From NCBI GenBank assembly GCA_013397115.1, contig VWZW01004026.1, positions 1,922,652-1,986,651 of the forward strand: a stretch of 64,000 bases of DNA, read 5' to 3'. Every line of letters begins with the position of its first letter. The stretch's first letter is position 1. A model generated the notes under the pieces. That model searched no databases, was not told where the DNA came from, and worked only from the letters and a program-made list of their open reading frames with translations. Positions 53,282 to 64,000 of the stretch are shown here, piece by piece. This DNA comes from Edolisoma coerulescens (lineage: Eukaryota; Chordata; Aves; Passeriformes; Campephagidae). A program made the position numbers and the translations under genes.

Positions 53282-55349
53282 ACTGACTTGAAGTTCAAGC
53301 CAAACCCTAAGCATTTCCAAGGCTCGAGGGAATATTTTCCAGTTGGCAATCCTTCAGATTTCTCTTTTGTAAGACTACAGACCCCATCGGTGAACAGATG
53401 TCTTTGAGAATTTCTGAAGAGCTGTCAGTACCATCACTATTTCTTTTAGTTGGCTGAACAAGTCTTACAAAGCATCAGTGAATCAGGCTTTTAAAATGTT
53501 ATGTGCTGTGATTTGTGTGCACCATCTGAAATATCAGTCTTTATCATTTTAGGAGGTGTTCTTGCCCACAAGAGAAGAAAAGGCCATAAAGCTTTTCCTT
53601 CCCATTATGGTTTTAAATAGAAAATATATTGCTATGTACATATAGCACATTTGAGTAAAAGTTGCCCCTGATACTTCAAATCTTTATCATTTCCATATTA
53701 TTATCACTTCAAGGGGTTCAATCATAACAATATCTTAACACAGGATTGTTGTTTGTTTTCAAATATTTGCTCATCCTTCTCTGATATAAGCAACTAACTC
53801 TCACTGTTGAGAACTTAGGAATTTAACAAGGCTGGACTGGGTCAGGTTTTGAGTAGAAAACCTCTGCAGTTTTCTTTGAGGGGGAAAAAAGCCCTGAAGT
53901 ACTTTACAAAGTGGGATCATGATAGAGCATTGATAAAAAATTGCATTATACTTGTAAGAAAATTAAATATCATTTATTTCACCATTCAGTACAGAATATA
54001 AAAATGATATTACTTAACTTATGAAACAAGATTAACATATAATTTATTATAATACCTTGTATTTTAATTTTTATATTTGTAATTATTATTATATTTCTTG
54101 TATGTCAGGCACTTAAGTTTAAATTCCTCCCTTGCTTATTGGCATGAAAAATACATCCTTACATCCCTTTTTTTTTAGTTGTTTTTGCTTGAGGCTGTGC
54201 CTGCAACTTACAAAGACTATCAAAGGAAAATGGTGACTGAGATTCAAACTGTACTGAGCTGGAGGGATACAGCATTCTTTTAAAGTTTACTTTAGAACTT
54301 TAAGTCAAGATTTTTTTTTTAAATTCAATCAGTTTCAGTCATCTCTAATACATGAAACAACATTTGATTTTTGCTGGTGAGTTTATCTTTATTTTCCACA
54401 AGATTTGCAAAAAGTTTCTAAAGAGGAGAGGAACAAAGAACCTTTAAAGTTCAATAGCAACCTGGAATAATTTAAAGATTGAAGTGGAATATAATGTTTT
54501 TCTTTGTCAAATTTTTGAAAAGAAGTAATATTTTGGGACACACAAAATATTTTGTTTGCTATATAGTTTCTCAGAAAGAGAATCCATAAATTTTAATGAA
54601 ATATTAATTTGGTCATTATAAGGATTATTTGAGAGTTAAAAATAGTAATTTCCTCCACGATAGGAGAGAGAAAAAAATGTGAAAACAGAATTTTTTAGCA
54701 TTGGATTATGGTATCAAACACTAGGGGATTGTTATATTTACATTTTGGCTGTGGACAAAGGCTCTTCGTTCCATCACAATTTAATAGTTTGCGTCTCCTC
54801 AATCACTTCCTGGTTTATAATGCAGGCCCATCTCCATATTTCCATTTCGGGTATCCACCTTTGTTACCTACCAGCAAGGATGGTAGAATTTCCCAGCTAT
54901 CTAGCTGGTCTCATATTTTGCGTTGGCATTACATGCTGCAATAAGAAGAAAAGCTTGACTCACACCTGTGCATATTTGCATAGGTTACAACTTCTATCCT
55001 GTGCTCTCCAGAATCTCATTCAGGGGTCAGACTGCATCACGTCTCCTTTTCTTTACACGCCCATCTGAGCCCACAAAAAGGAAAGGAAATGTGAGGGAAA
55101 TGTTTGTTTGAGACCATTATAAAATAATCGTCTCCCAAAAGCTTTTAGATGCGTTTCCATTGCATTGCACTACTTGCTTAACTAGTTAACACTTGAATTT
55201 AGGTGAAATTAGAGTAGTTTTTATTCATTTGATTTCTGGTAAATGTTAAGAAATTTGGCACACTGTTTTGAGTGACAGCACTTTTCTTGAAAGAAACAAC
55301 CATGCTATTGTGTACGATACATATCACTTCATTTCTGAGAAAAAAAAAA
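53282..55349. other. probably misplaced contig or alternate haplotype
   Basis: This segment is bounded by single Ns at 53281 and 55350. Its right part (54416-55349) repeats at 56558-57490, with about five substitutions and one extra A in the final run. Its left part (53282-54415) is unique in the window. It would fit inside the gap at 55843-56557, whose right side begins with exactly the repeated sequence. Two matching frames of 129 codons in the two copies are only the duplication seen twice, not two genes. Confidence 0.8.
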
Positions 55350-55350
55350 N
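55350..55350. other. single-N contig junction
   Basis: A single N follows a run of ten As, at the exact end of the similarity to 57490. Probable contig boundary. Confidence 0.85.
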
Positions 55351-55515
55351 CATGCAAGTCCTTTGCCAGGAGGAATATGATATTTATGTTGATGGTTTCT
55401 TATTCCTCACTCTGTGAGCTAATTTATATATATTTTTATATGTTTTTTAACATATATTTATACATTTTTTGCTTTTTTCATTGATCTGCAGCTTCTTACA
55501 TGCAAATTTACTGTA
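55351..55515 (+). repeat. second copy of contig-end sequence 53116-53280
   Basis: Identical over 165 bases to 53116-53280, and it begins immediately after the single N. It continues into unique sequence at 55516, so this is probably the true continuation of the sequence that stops at 53280. Confidence 0.95.
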
Positions 55516-55782
55516 TATGGTACTGTATATGGTACCTATTACACATTAGAGACCATTTTTTTTAACTCTTTGTTAAACCTAAAATCAGTTTTATCAAGCT
55601 CCAATTTTCCATGTCTTTGAGTATTTTGAGGAGGTTTGCAGCTGTGGGTTCTCCAGTGCCATAAATGCAAAGCTGAGTGGTTATTATAATTTGTAGTCGA
55701 ACACAAGTGGAGCACAATGAAATTGGTATTAAAAATGGAGGAAGGTAAGAGAAAATCTAAAAAAAAAAAATGGAAGGCAGGA

Positions 55783-55842
55783 AGGCAGGAAGTCAGGAAG
55801 TCAGGAAGTCAGGAAGGAAGGAAGGAAGGAAGGAAGGAAGGA
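55783..55842 (+). repeat. GGAA / GGAAGTCA simple repeat at gap edge
   Basis: GGCA, GTCA and GGAA units run directly into the N gap. The microsatellite is the likely reason assembly stopped here. Frames across it are artefacts. Confidence 0.95.
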
Positions 55843-56557
55843 NNNNNNNNNNNNNNNNNNNNNNNNNNNNNNNNNNNNNNNNNNNNNNNNNNNNNNNNNN
55901 NNNNNNNNNNNNNNNNNNNNNNNNNNNNNNNNNNNNNNNNNNNNNNNNNNNNNNNNNNNNNNNNNNNNNNNNNNNNNNNNNNNNNNNNNNNNNNNNNNNN
56001 NNNNNNNNNNNNNNNNNNNNNNNNNNNNNNNNNNNNNNNNNNNNNNNNNNNNNNNNNNNNNNNNNNNNNNNNNNNNNNNNNNNNNNNNNNNNNNNNNNNN
56101 NNNNNNNNNNNNNNNNNNNNNNNNNNNNNNNNNNNNNNNNNNNNNNNNNNNNNNNNNNNNNNNNNNNNNNNNNNNNNNNNNNNNNNNNNNNNNNNNNNNN
56201 NNNNNNNNNNNNNNNNNNNNNNNNNNNNNNNNNNNNNNNNNNNNNNNNNNNNNNNNNNNNNNNNNNNNNNNNNNNNNNNNNNNNNNNNNNNNNNNNNNNN
56301 NNNNNNNNNNNNNNNNNNNNNNNNNNNNNNNNNNNNNNNNNNNNNNNNNNNNNNNNNNNNNNNNNNNNNNNNNNNNNNNNNNNNNNNNNNNNNNNNNNNN
56401 NNNNNNNNNNNNNNNNNNNNNNNNNNNNNNNNNNNNNNNNNNNNNNNNNNNNNNNNNNNNNNNNNNNNNNNNNNNNNNNNNNNNNNNNNNNNNNNNNNNN
56501 NNNNNNNNNNNNNNNNNNNNNNNNNNNNNNNNNNNNNNNNNNNNNNNNNNNNNNNNN
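55843..56557. other. assembly gap, 715 N
   Basis: This gap starts in a GGAA microsatellite. The sequence on its right side equals 54416 onward, so 53282-54415 (or part of it) probably is the missing sequence. Confidence 0.98.
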
Positions 56558-57490
56558 TTCTAAAGAGGAGAGGAACAAAGAACCTTTAAAGTCCAATAGC
56601 AACCTGGAATAATTTAAAGATTGAAGTGGAATATAATGTTTTTCTTTGTCAAATTTTTGAAAAGAAGTAATATTTTGGGACACACAAAATATTTTGCTTG
56701 CTATATAGTTTCTCAGAAAGAGAATCCATAAATTTTAATGAAATATTAATTTGGTCATTATAAGGATTATTTGAGAGTTAAAAATAGTAATTTCCTCCAC
56801 GATAGGAGAGAGAAAAAAATGTGAAAACAGAATTTTTTAGCATTGGATTATGGTATCAAACACTAGGGGATTGGTATATTTACATTTTGGCTGTGGACAA
56901 AGGCTCTTCGTTCCATCACAATTTAATAGTTTGCGTCTCCTCAATCACTTCCTGGTTTATAGTGCAGGCCCATCTCCATATTTCCTTTTCGGGTATCCAC
57001 CTTTGTTACCTACCAGCAAGGATGGTAGAATTTCCCAGCTATCTAGCTGGTCTCATATTTTGCGTTGGCATTACATGCTGCAATAAGAAGAAAAGCTTGA
57101 CTCACACCTGTGCATATTTGCATAGGTTACAACTTCTATCCTGTGCTCTCCAGAATCTCATTCAGGGGTCAGACTGCATCACGTCTCCTTTTCTTTACAC
57201 GCCCATCTGAGCCCACAAAAAGGAAAGGAAATGTGAGGGAAATGTTTGTTTGAGACCATTATAAAATAATCGTCTCCCAAAAGCTTTTAGATGCGTTTCC
57301 ATTGCATTGCACTACTTGCTTAACTAGTTAACACTTGAATTTAGGTGAAATTAGAGTAGTTTTTATTCATTTGATTTCTGGTAAATGTTAAGAAATTTGG
57401 CACACTGTTTTGAGTGACAGCACTTTTCTTGAAAGAAACAACCATGCTATTGTGTACGATACATATCACTTCATTTCTGAGAAAAAAAAA
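56558..57490 (+). repeat. second copy of 54416-55349
   Basis: Collinear with 54416-55349. Visible differences are about five substitutions and one A in the final homopolymer, about 0.5%, a level compatible with two alleles. Unlike the first copy it continues into unique sequence at 57491. Confidence 0.95.
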
Positions 57491-58849
57491 TCATCTGTAT
57501 TAAAAAATGTTGTATAATGAGTCTTTCTAACTTTATTATGTTATTGAAATTTGAAAAGTGTGTGTCATTTTTTTCTTATTTTTATCTTAGAAAATAATTT
57601 TGCTAAGCTGAGATTTTGTGTTCTTCTAGTGCAAAAAGCCCTCTGAGAATTGATCTGTTGTGCTTTGCCTCAAAGAAATTTATTACGGCACTCACAAGTA
57701 AGCTGACATACTTGCATCAACCTTTGTGTTATATTTTAGAAGCAGCTGTTCCAAAAAACATAAGTAGAATCCACATTAAATGCTTTGCTTCTTGAACCCA
57801 GCCAACACAAGAACAAATCATCCCTGCCAATCTACTGATTTCTTGCCTTTGAGAAAATGTATTTTCCAGAAACGACATCTGTGCCACTATCATAAAGGAA
57901 TAATCAAGTGTTAGAAAAGAACTAGAGCTTTTTCTTTCAAGAATTCCACAAAGAAAACTTTCTCTAAAATGAAACCCACATATCACATTGTGCCTTTACC
58001 TCTTTCATGTATGAAGTGTAAAGGAAAAAATTAAGTCTGCCAATTGTTTCAGTAGAGGACACAGCTCTTTAACGTGCTGAGTGCCAGCTGAAAGCAAAGG
58101 TAAATGCATATAATTCTTTTGGGATGTCAGCAAAACTTTGGCAGTGGTTAGTGTTTATGAAAGAAGATGAAAAGTTTTTCCTCCAATGGCAGAATGCAAA
58201 GAGATCCCTTATTTCCACTCACACCTGAAAATATGAAAATATAAATAAATAAAAATCCAAGTTGAAATCTTGTGCCCATGTGTATTAGAGGGTGGGTCAG
58301 AAAAGGTGGCATATTGCCCTGTTGTTATTCTGAATAACCCTGAACACTTCTTTTTGCAGTATTCTTGCCAGGGGTTGCACTTGACTCTTATATTCTTTAG
58401 AGATATGAAATATTTTACCCTCACAGTTCAGATGAGGGATTTCTTCCCTAATATTAAATCCAGGCTGATGAACTGAATGTTTTACTTCATTAATGCCTAT
58501 ATCCCACTTAGGCCCCTCATTTTTTATAGGCTCATGTGAAGCCTTCACAGGAAAGAATTCAGACCATGAAATTCAAATTTTTGGTGTTTTCTAATTGTAA
58601 TTTTTTGAGCTCAGTGTAAAAAATATGTGACATTAAAAATGCGCTAAATCAGGCATAACCGGATAACCTACTATTGAGGCCCATGGGCTCCCCCTTGTTT
58701 AGAGATACTCTTCAGGTCCAGTGATGCCACTGTCAGAGACAAAAATATTATAGTTTATGACTTAAACACTTTCATGAAGGACTTTTAAAACTGTATCACA
58801 AAAGCTGCAGAGATGCAGAGAAAACTACCGCACCCTGAATGAGGCTCTG
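57491..58849. other. non-coding, no supported feature
   Basis: AT-rich sequence. The overlapping plus- and minus-strand frames at 58209-58548 are short and unrecognised. Confidence 0.5.
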
Positions 58850-59600
58850 AGAGACCCTGGACCCCTCACTGATGAAGATAAGATAGAGTAACAACTCAGG
58901 GCTGGGGACATTCACAAAGCACAAGCCTAACACCTCAGCAGTGGAGGCCACAGCCCCCCAGGGCTATCAGCTGCCAGGCTCGCACAGACCCTCAAACCAA
59001 AGGGTGGGGGGAGAGAAGCTTTGGGTGTGTGCTGGAAAAGGCTCTGGTGAGAGGCGCAGTGACCGCCCATCCTCCGATGTGCAGAGAAGCCCAGCTCAGG
59101 GGCCCTCACCTGGGGGAAAAGCCGCATCCATGTGAAGGACAGAGTGGGTGTCATGGCCCATCAAAGGCCCTCCCCAAAGGGGTCCCCAGACCCTGCACCA
59201 GAGCACCAGAGATGATGCAACAGCCCCTCAGTGTTGCAAGGGACAGTGTGTCAAGTTGGGCCCTGCAAGGGAGGCACGTGGGCGTTCCCACCTGCACAAA
59301 GCATATATTAATCCATGAGGTTCCATACTCTTTGGTGTGGCAAGTGGCGGCGGCAACAGGGGACCCTCACCACCAGAAGACCAGATGGAGGGGAGCAACG
59401 AGATGTCCTTGGGACCCCGTGATGGGTGATATGCTTCCGCCTAACTCCTGTCACCTCTCTGTCCCCCCAACCCCCACACACACTTCTTTCTCTATCACTT
59501 TCTGTCTTTTCTCTTTCTTTCTCTTTGCCTCTGTTGCTATTAAAAAAATATATATATCAAATTTTTGGCACCAACATCTAACCTCGTTTGGTTTTAATCT
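58850..59600 (+). mobile_element. GC-rich LTR-like block, family unknown
   Basis: The sequence changes sharply to GC-rich at about 58850-59460. A C/T-rich stretch follows (59461-59535), then ATTAAA within TATTAAAAAAATATAT (59539-59556) and GGCACCAACATC (about 59568-59579). This order resembles the end of an avian retroviral LTR, where a pyrimidine tract precedes the poly(A) signal. I cannot find matching TG/CA ends or a target duplication. The plus-strand frame at 59029-59721 (230 codons) has no recognisable retroviral or host domain. Confidence 0.4.
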
Positions 59601-62600
59601 CATTTTTGGGTATATTTTGAACCTTCAAATTTCTTTCCAGTTTATACACAAAGACTTAATTTTTTTTGCTCTTCTGGGTTTAAACTGGATCGCTACAGCC
59701 ACATATGGCTTTCCAATTTAAATAATGTGAAATATATCAATTGCTATCCAAACCTATGAAGATAATTAATACAGAGTTGTTAGCATGTCTGACTAGACAT
59801 ACTTCTGTGCCATTTTTAGCAAGTTTTGTCAGTAATTGATTCAACTTATACTTCACTGAAACTGTTAATATTTCTAAGCTGGTAGAGGAATAAATAAACA
59901 ATCTTAGAGTTATAAACAATAATAAAAATTGCTTAACTGGTGTAATTATAGTATGAATTTCTTTGCCTGTTTGGCACATTATGTTTGAGTTCAGCATGGC
60001 GTAGTTCAGTGAAAGGTCCTTCAGATACTAACCGAGGAGGTGCAGAGCAGACTCCAGCTTCTGCAGGACTTTCAGCTCTGCTGTGGGCTCTAGGAGACGA
60101 TTTCTTGGGTAACTTTGTTAACACTGGGGAAGAGTCATTGGAGATAGAACAAGTTGACCTTCTTTTCACCTCAGAAATGGACTGTGCAGGCATTTAAAGA
60201 TAGCTGCAGCTTTCTTCCAGGTTTCAGCTATTTCAGCCAGCACTTTCTTGGGCACTATGACCCCAGGAAACTACGATGAGGACACAACATAGCGACTTAA
60301 GTTTCAACAGGACTTGTATAATCAGAAAGGCCTACATGAAGTCCTTTATTGTTCCTTGATTTTGCATTTCTCTCTTTTATATTTTTTTAAAGTTTGTTGT
60401 GTTTTCTTAGTCATGCTGACAATTATGACTCTAAAGTTAGCACTTTCTTTTTGTTTGGTTTTTATGCTTGTAAAAAATAAAGAATCAGCCTGCTGAAAGA
60501 TATCCAGTAGGAAACAAATAGTTTTCCCTTTCTGAAAGCAGCAGGATTTAGCAAATTTGGTTTAAGTAAAACCTACAGTACAGCAAAACCAGAGTCCCAC
60601 TACTACACTGAAAGCAAGATCTTCTTTTACTCATAATCTTCTTTTTGTTTCTTTATTTTTCTTCTCTTTTATTGTTGTTTTGTTTGCTAGTACATAAATC
60701 TATTCCTTATTATTTATTTTTCACGCTATGCATATAATAAAGGCTGTAGATATTGAATGGGATTTTGAATATATTGAAACCTCCTGAATTTAATTTTCTG
60801 AATTTTGCCTCAGTTCTTGTCAGAAACATGCTTTGAGCATTTAATAAGTCTCTGTGTCCCATACCTGATGTGCCATATGTGCTTGCCTGCAGGCTTTTAA
60901 TTTACAGCAAGGTATCCTGCTAATGAAATATCTTTCTACATTGTTTCTCTTTCCTTAATAATCCACCCAGGTATTGCTACTGAGCTTGTCAAAAATAAAA
61001 AAAAGCCCCTAACTCTAGTACTAAATTTGCTGCAAGAATATGAACCCAGAAGAAGGAACTGAAAACTTGCTTACACATGTAGTTATTATGTCCCCTGAAT
61101 ACAGGGGTATCTTAAGTTGATTGGCAATAAAAGTTTAAATTAAGAATATTTTATTTTTTAATCTGTTTTCATTTTTATATAGTATTTCACTGTTTCATTT
61201 CATCTGTATACTGCTTAACAACTTCCTTTTTTCCCCTATTGTTCCTTTACAATGTTGCCCTATAAAATGTCTTTTTTTTTTTTCCTTTCATCTCCCTTAT
61301 TTCTCCTGCTTTTTAATTAGTGAAAACTTAACTTCAACAAACTTTCTTCAAGGTTACCCTGATGGGAAGGAAAGTGGTCTCATTTTCCTTGCAGAAAGGC
61401 TAATTATTCAAAGCTTCAGAGATCTTGTTACTCTGCCTATACAAATGTTGAACCCGTAGGAGATTCTTAATCCAAGGAGTACCTTAGCAATTGCCACTTC
61501 TGTTGTTCTCGTGATTGAACTCATGGGAAGGGGTTACCTCCAAGCAATATAAATATGCATTTTTAATAATACTTATAAAAGGAGATCTGGAGGAGCCCAG
61601 AATAAGCCAAAAAAAATGGTAGGTTGTTCCATTCTATTGCTTTGAATGGTCCCATTATATTTTAGTTATTGCACTTGAGACATTTAATTTAAGGCAGTGA
61701 TTACAGAGTGATCAAGTGCCTCCTCTTAATTAAGGCTTCAATAAGACTTCCATTAGTAGCCTGCTTTTATATCTTCTTTCTTCCCCCTCTTCCCCTGCCT
61801 TTTTTTTTTTTTTGTACCTCTGGGTATTATTTTTGTCTTATTTTTTTTTCCAGATGAACTTCTAAAGTGAATTAAAACTATGCTTGAAGAATGAATAAAA
61901 TTGGTCAAGTTGTTCCCCAGAGGGTAATTCAGAATTTCTTTTTTGAAATGGATTTCAGCCAGATAATTCTTTTCTCTTGTAAGCATTACTGATAATCACT
62001 TTTCTGGGGGGAAAAGTAAAAATTACAATGTATCTTTATCCTCAGTTCCTCCAGAAATCTGCCCTTTGTTTAGTGTACAGCCATACAAACAATGTTTTTT
62101 TTCATGTGGATTGGTTCATGTGAAATGTGCTCCCTGATCACAGCAAGAGTGGAAGGGGAGCAAGACATCCAGAATGAGGGTTAAACTGATTATGTTTGTA
62201 GAAATAGAAGTGATTTATTTTTCCAAGTTCCTTAATTTCTGTCCCACAGATGTTACAGAGGCTTTTATTATCCTGATATGTAAACTCACGCTATGTTAAA
62301 TGCTTAAACTGATGACTCATCAGCCCCAGTTCTGGTAAGAATTCAGAAGCTGGGACCAGTCCATACTGAGCATGTCATGCATTAGCATAGCTGAAGCAAA
62401 GTGCAGAGGTGAATCCTGAGGCTTATTGACAGGCTGGTTAAGAAGACTGGAAAGTGAGGATAATATTCAGCCCACACTTTGTCAAATGACTCTCTCATGA
62501 CATGTTTTTATCTCTCCAACATATTTAGTCACTTCATTTACTGCCCTTCTTTTCAGATTGTGGTATTTTTTTGTAGGGGGTAAAAAGAAAATTCAGAGGA

Positions 62601-64000
62601 TAAAGAACACAGATTTAAAATGCTCAGGGCAGATCTAGTTAGGAGTTCTTTCCTGCAGATGTATGAACTGCATGGGAGAGAGATTGATCAATAGTGCAAC
62701 TTTGTAAACTGCTTCCAGAAGCAAGTACTTTCAAAAAGCATTCTCTGCTGCAGAATGGATATGTTCTTAAATTATTGACTTAGTTACTATCACATTTATG
62801 CTTGAAGATTCGTGTTTATTTTGTGGTGTCTTTTTTGGCTTTCTAAGTAGTTGGGTTTGTTTGGTGGTTTTTTGTCGGTTGTTTTGTTGTTTTTTGTTTC
62901 ACTTGAAGTGATTGGGATCAAGTTTACTACAGAAAACTACAGAAATTTTGGGGAGTTTGAGAATAATTCAAAAGGGCTTTCCCCAAGCTTTATAGACATT
63001 TTAGGAGAACCAGAAGCTCTTATGCCTTGGTCAGAAGCAATATAATTGTATAAAAATATCCACATTTAATAGTGTTTGTTTCTTTAAGTGTTGAATGTTT
63101 TTGGTATTATGGTTCTTTTAAAGCATTTGTATTACAGTCATGTATTTGTTTGCTTGATGTTTTTGGAATTTTAAAGAGAACAGCATAACACAAGATAAAG
63201 TAATTGATTTCTCTAATCTGCCGGTCCTAAACTTGTTGCCATTTTGGAGCAAAGAGCTTCATGTATATTTGATTGCTGAAGCTGAGCAGCAGGACACTGC
63301 ATGGGATGTGTGAGCTCTTATTTCACTCCCACATTGTCAAGTGATCCCTTGTGCCAAGCTGATGGCTCAGAAAAAGCCTACTCTCTTAACTGCACAAACA
63401 GGAATTGGCTGTTTGTAAGGGGATATGCAAAACACTGTATGCTTTTTATTGACATTTCTCTTCCTGCAGCACATTTCAAGAAAGGTCATTCCTTCTGTTC
63501 CTTCTGTTTCTTCTATTGATGATTCAAATTTCACTCAGTGTTGTGAATAGAAATACAATGCCATTAACACCCTATGGTGATAACCTTTATTTTAATGAAA
63601 TATTAATTCCTAAAGAACTAGCAAGCTGCCAAGGGGGGAGGAGTGGGGTTAGGTGGGCTGGCATGTATAAATTAAGCTCGTTGAAGCTAAAGGGACAGGA
63701 ATAGAGTGGCTGAATGTGGCAGCCTTCAACCAGTCCTTCTATTCTGGGTATTTAGGTGGATTTAAACATTAAGTGATTCTTCGGGAGCCTTTTGACAGAT
63801 GACTTGATCATTCTCTCTAACATTAATTGTCTTTAAATATTAAGTTTTCTTTGAGACTAAGATCTTCAGGACAAAAACCAAGCCTTCATGTATTCCCTAT
63901 CAGACGCCAGCAGAATTCTGCATATTTTTAAGTCTGAGCACTTTCATAAAATGAACATTAATTAAAACTGAAATTTAATCTTCCCTAACTCTTTCCGATA
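59601..64000. other. non-coding, no supported gene
   Basis: AT-rich desert to the window end. There are T-rich stretches near 61270 and 61800, a T/G-rich stretch at about 62820-62900 and short unrecognised frames. No repeat end or RNA gene can be supported. Confidence 0.5.

Noticed and set aside
55717..56683. Frames of 280-296 codons spanning the gap
   Set aside because: Mostly unknown residues from Ns, with simple-repeat ends.
54679..57210. Two similar 129-codon frames as a possible duplicated gene pair
   Set aside because: They are the same sequence seen twice because of the probable assembly error, with no recognisable domain.
59029..59721. 230-codon plus-strand frame as a possible protein
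   Set aside because: It lies in the GC-rich LTR-like block and shows no retroviral or host domain.
1..64000. CRISPR arrays, operons or other prokaryotic systems
   Set aside because: The sequence is vertebrate; no spaced direct-repeat array or operon is present.

Overview
This window looks like nuclear DNA from a bird. The evidence is a vertebrate gene (DSEL), several chicken-repeat-1 (CR1) LINE fragments including two with the avian ATTCTATGATTCTATG-type 3' end, and a solo LTR of a type I associate with neoavian genomes (its ends read TGTCCTG on one strand and a mutated TGGTTTAACCCC on the other). The sequence is AT-rich, intron- and desert-like, with one strong CpG island.

Layout: 1-2200 is non-coding upstream sequence. 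2264-3100 is a CpG island interrupted by a 301-base assembly gap, most likely the DSEL promoter and first non-coding exon. 3100-4406 is 5' UTR and/or a short intron with two candidate splice acceptors. 4407-8057 is the only convincing protein-coding gene: an intact, intronless reading frame of 1216 residues for dermatan sulfate epimerase-like (DSEL), followed by a probable long 3' UTR with several polyadenylation hexamers and a degenerate tRNA-like/SINE relic. From about 13 kb to the end I see a gene desert with scattered repeats: CR1 fragments (15990-16320, 33500-33550, 42150-42456, 50795-51205), two solo LTRs with target-site duplications (23951-24375 with GGATCC; 51626-52235 with CGTAC), a GC-rich LTR-like block (about 58850-59600), microsatellites, and a pair of roughly 110-bp similar segments 2.2 kb apart.

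The most important structural observation is a probable assembly error at 53116-57490. The ends of neighbouring contigs repeat each other in a pattern that fits a misplaced contig or alternate haplotype, not a true tandem duplication. The piece 53282-55349 probably belongs inside the 715-base gap at 55843-56557.

I found no convincing new gene system. DSEL acts in the secretory pathway on chondroitin/dermatan sulfate chains. Nothing else in the window has a visible functional link to it.
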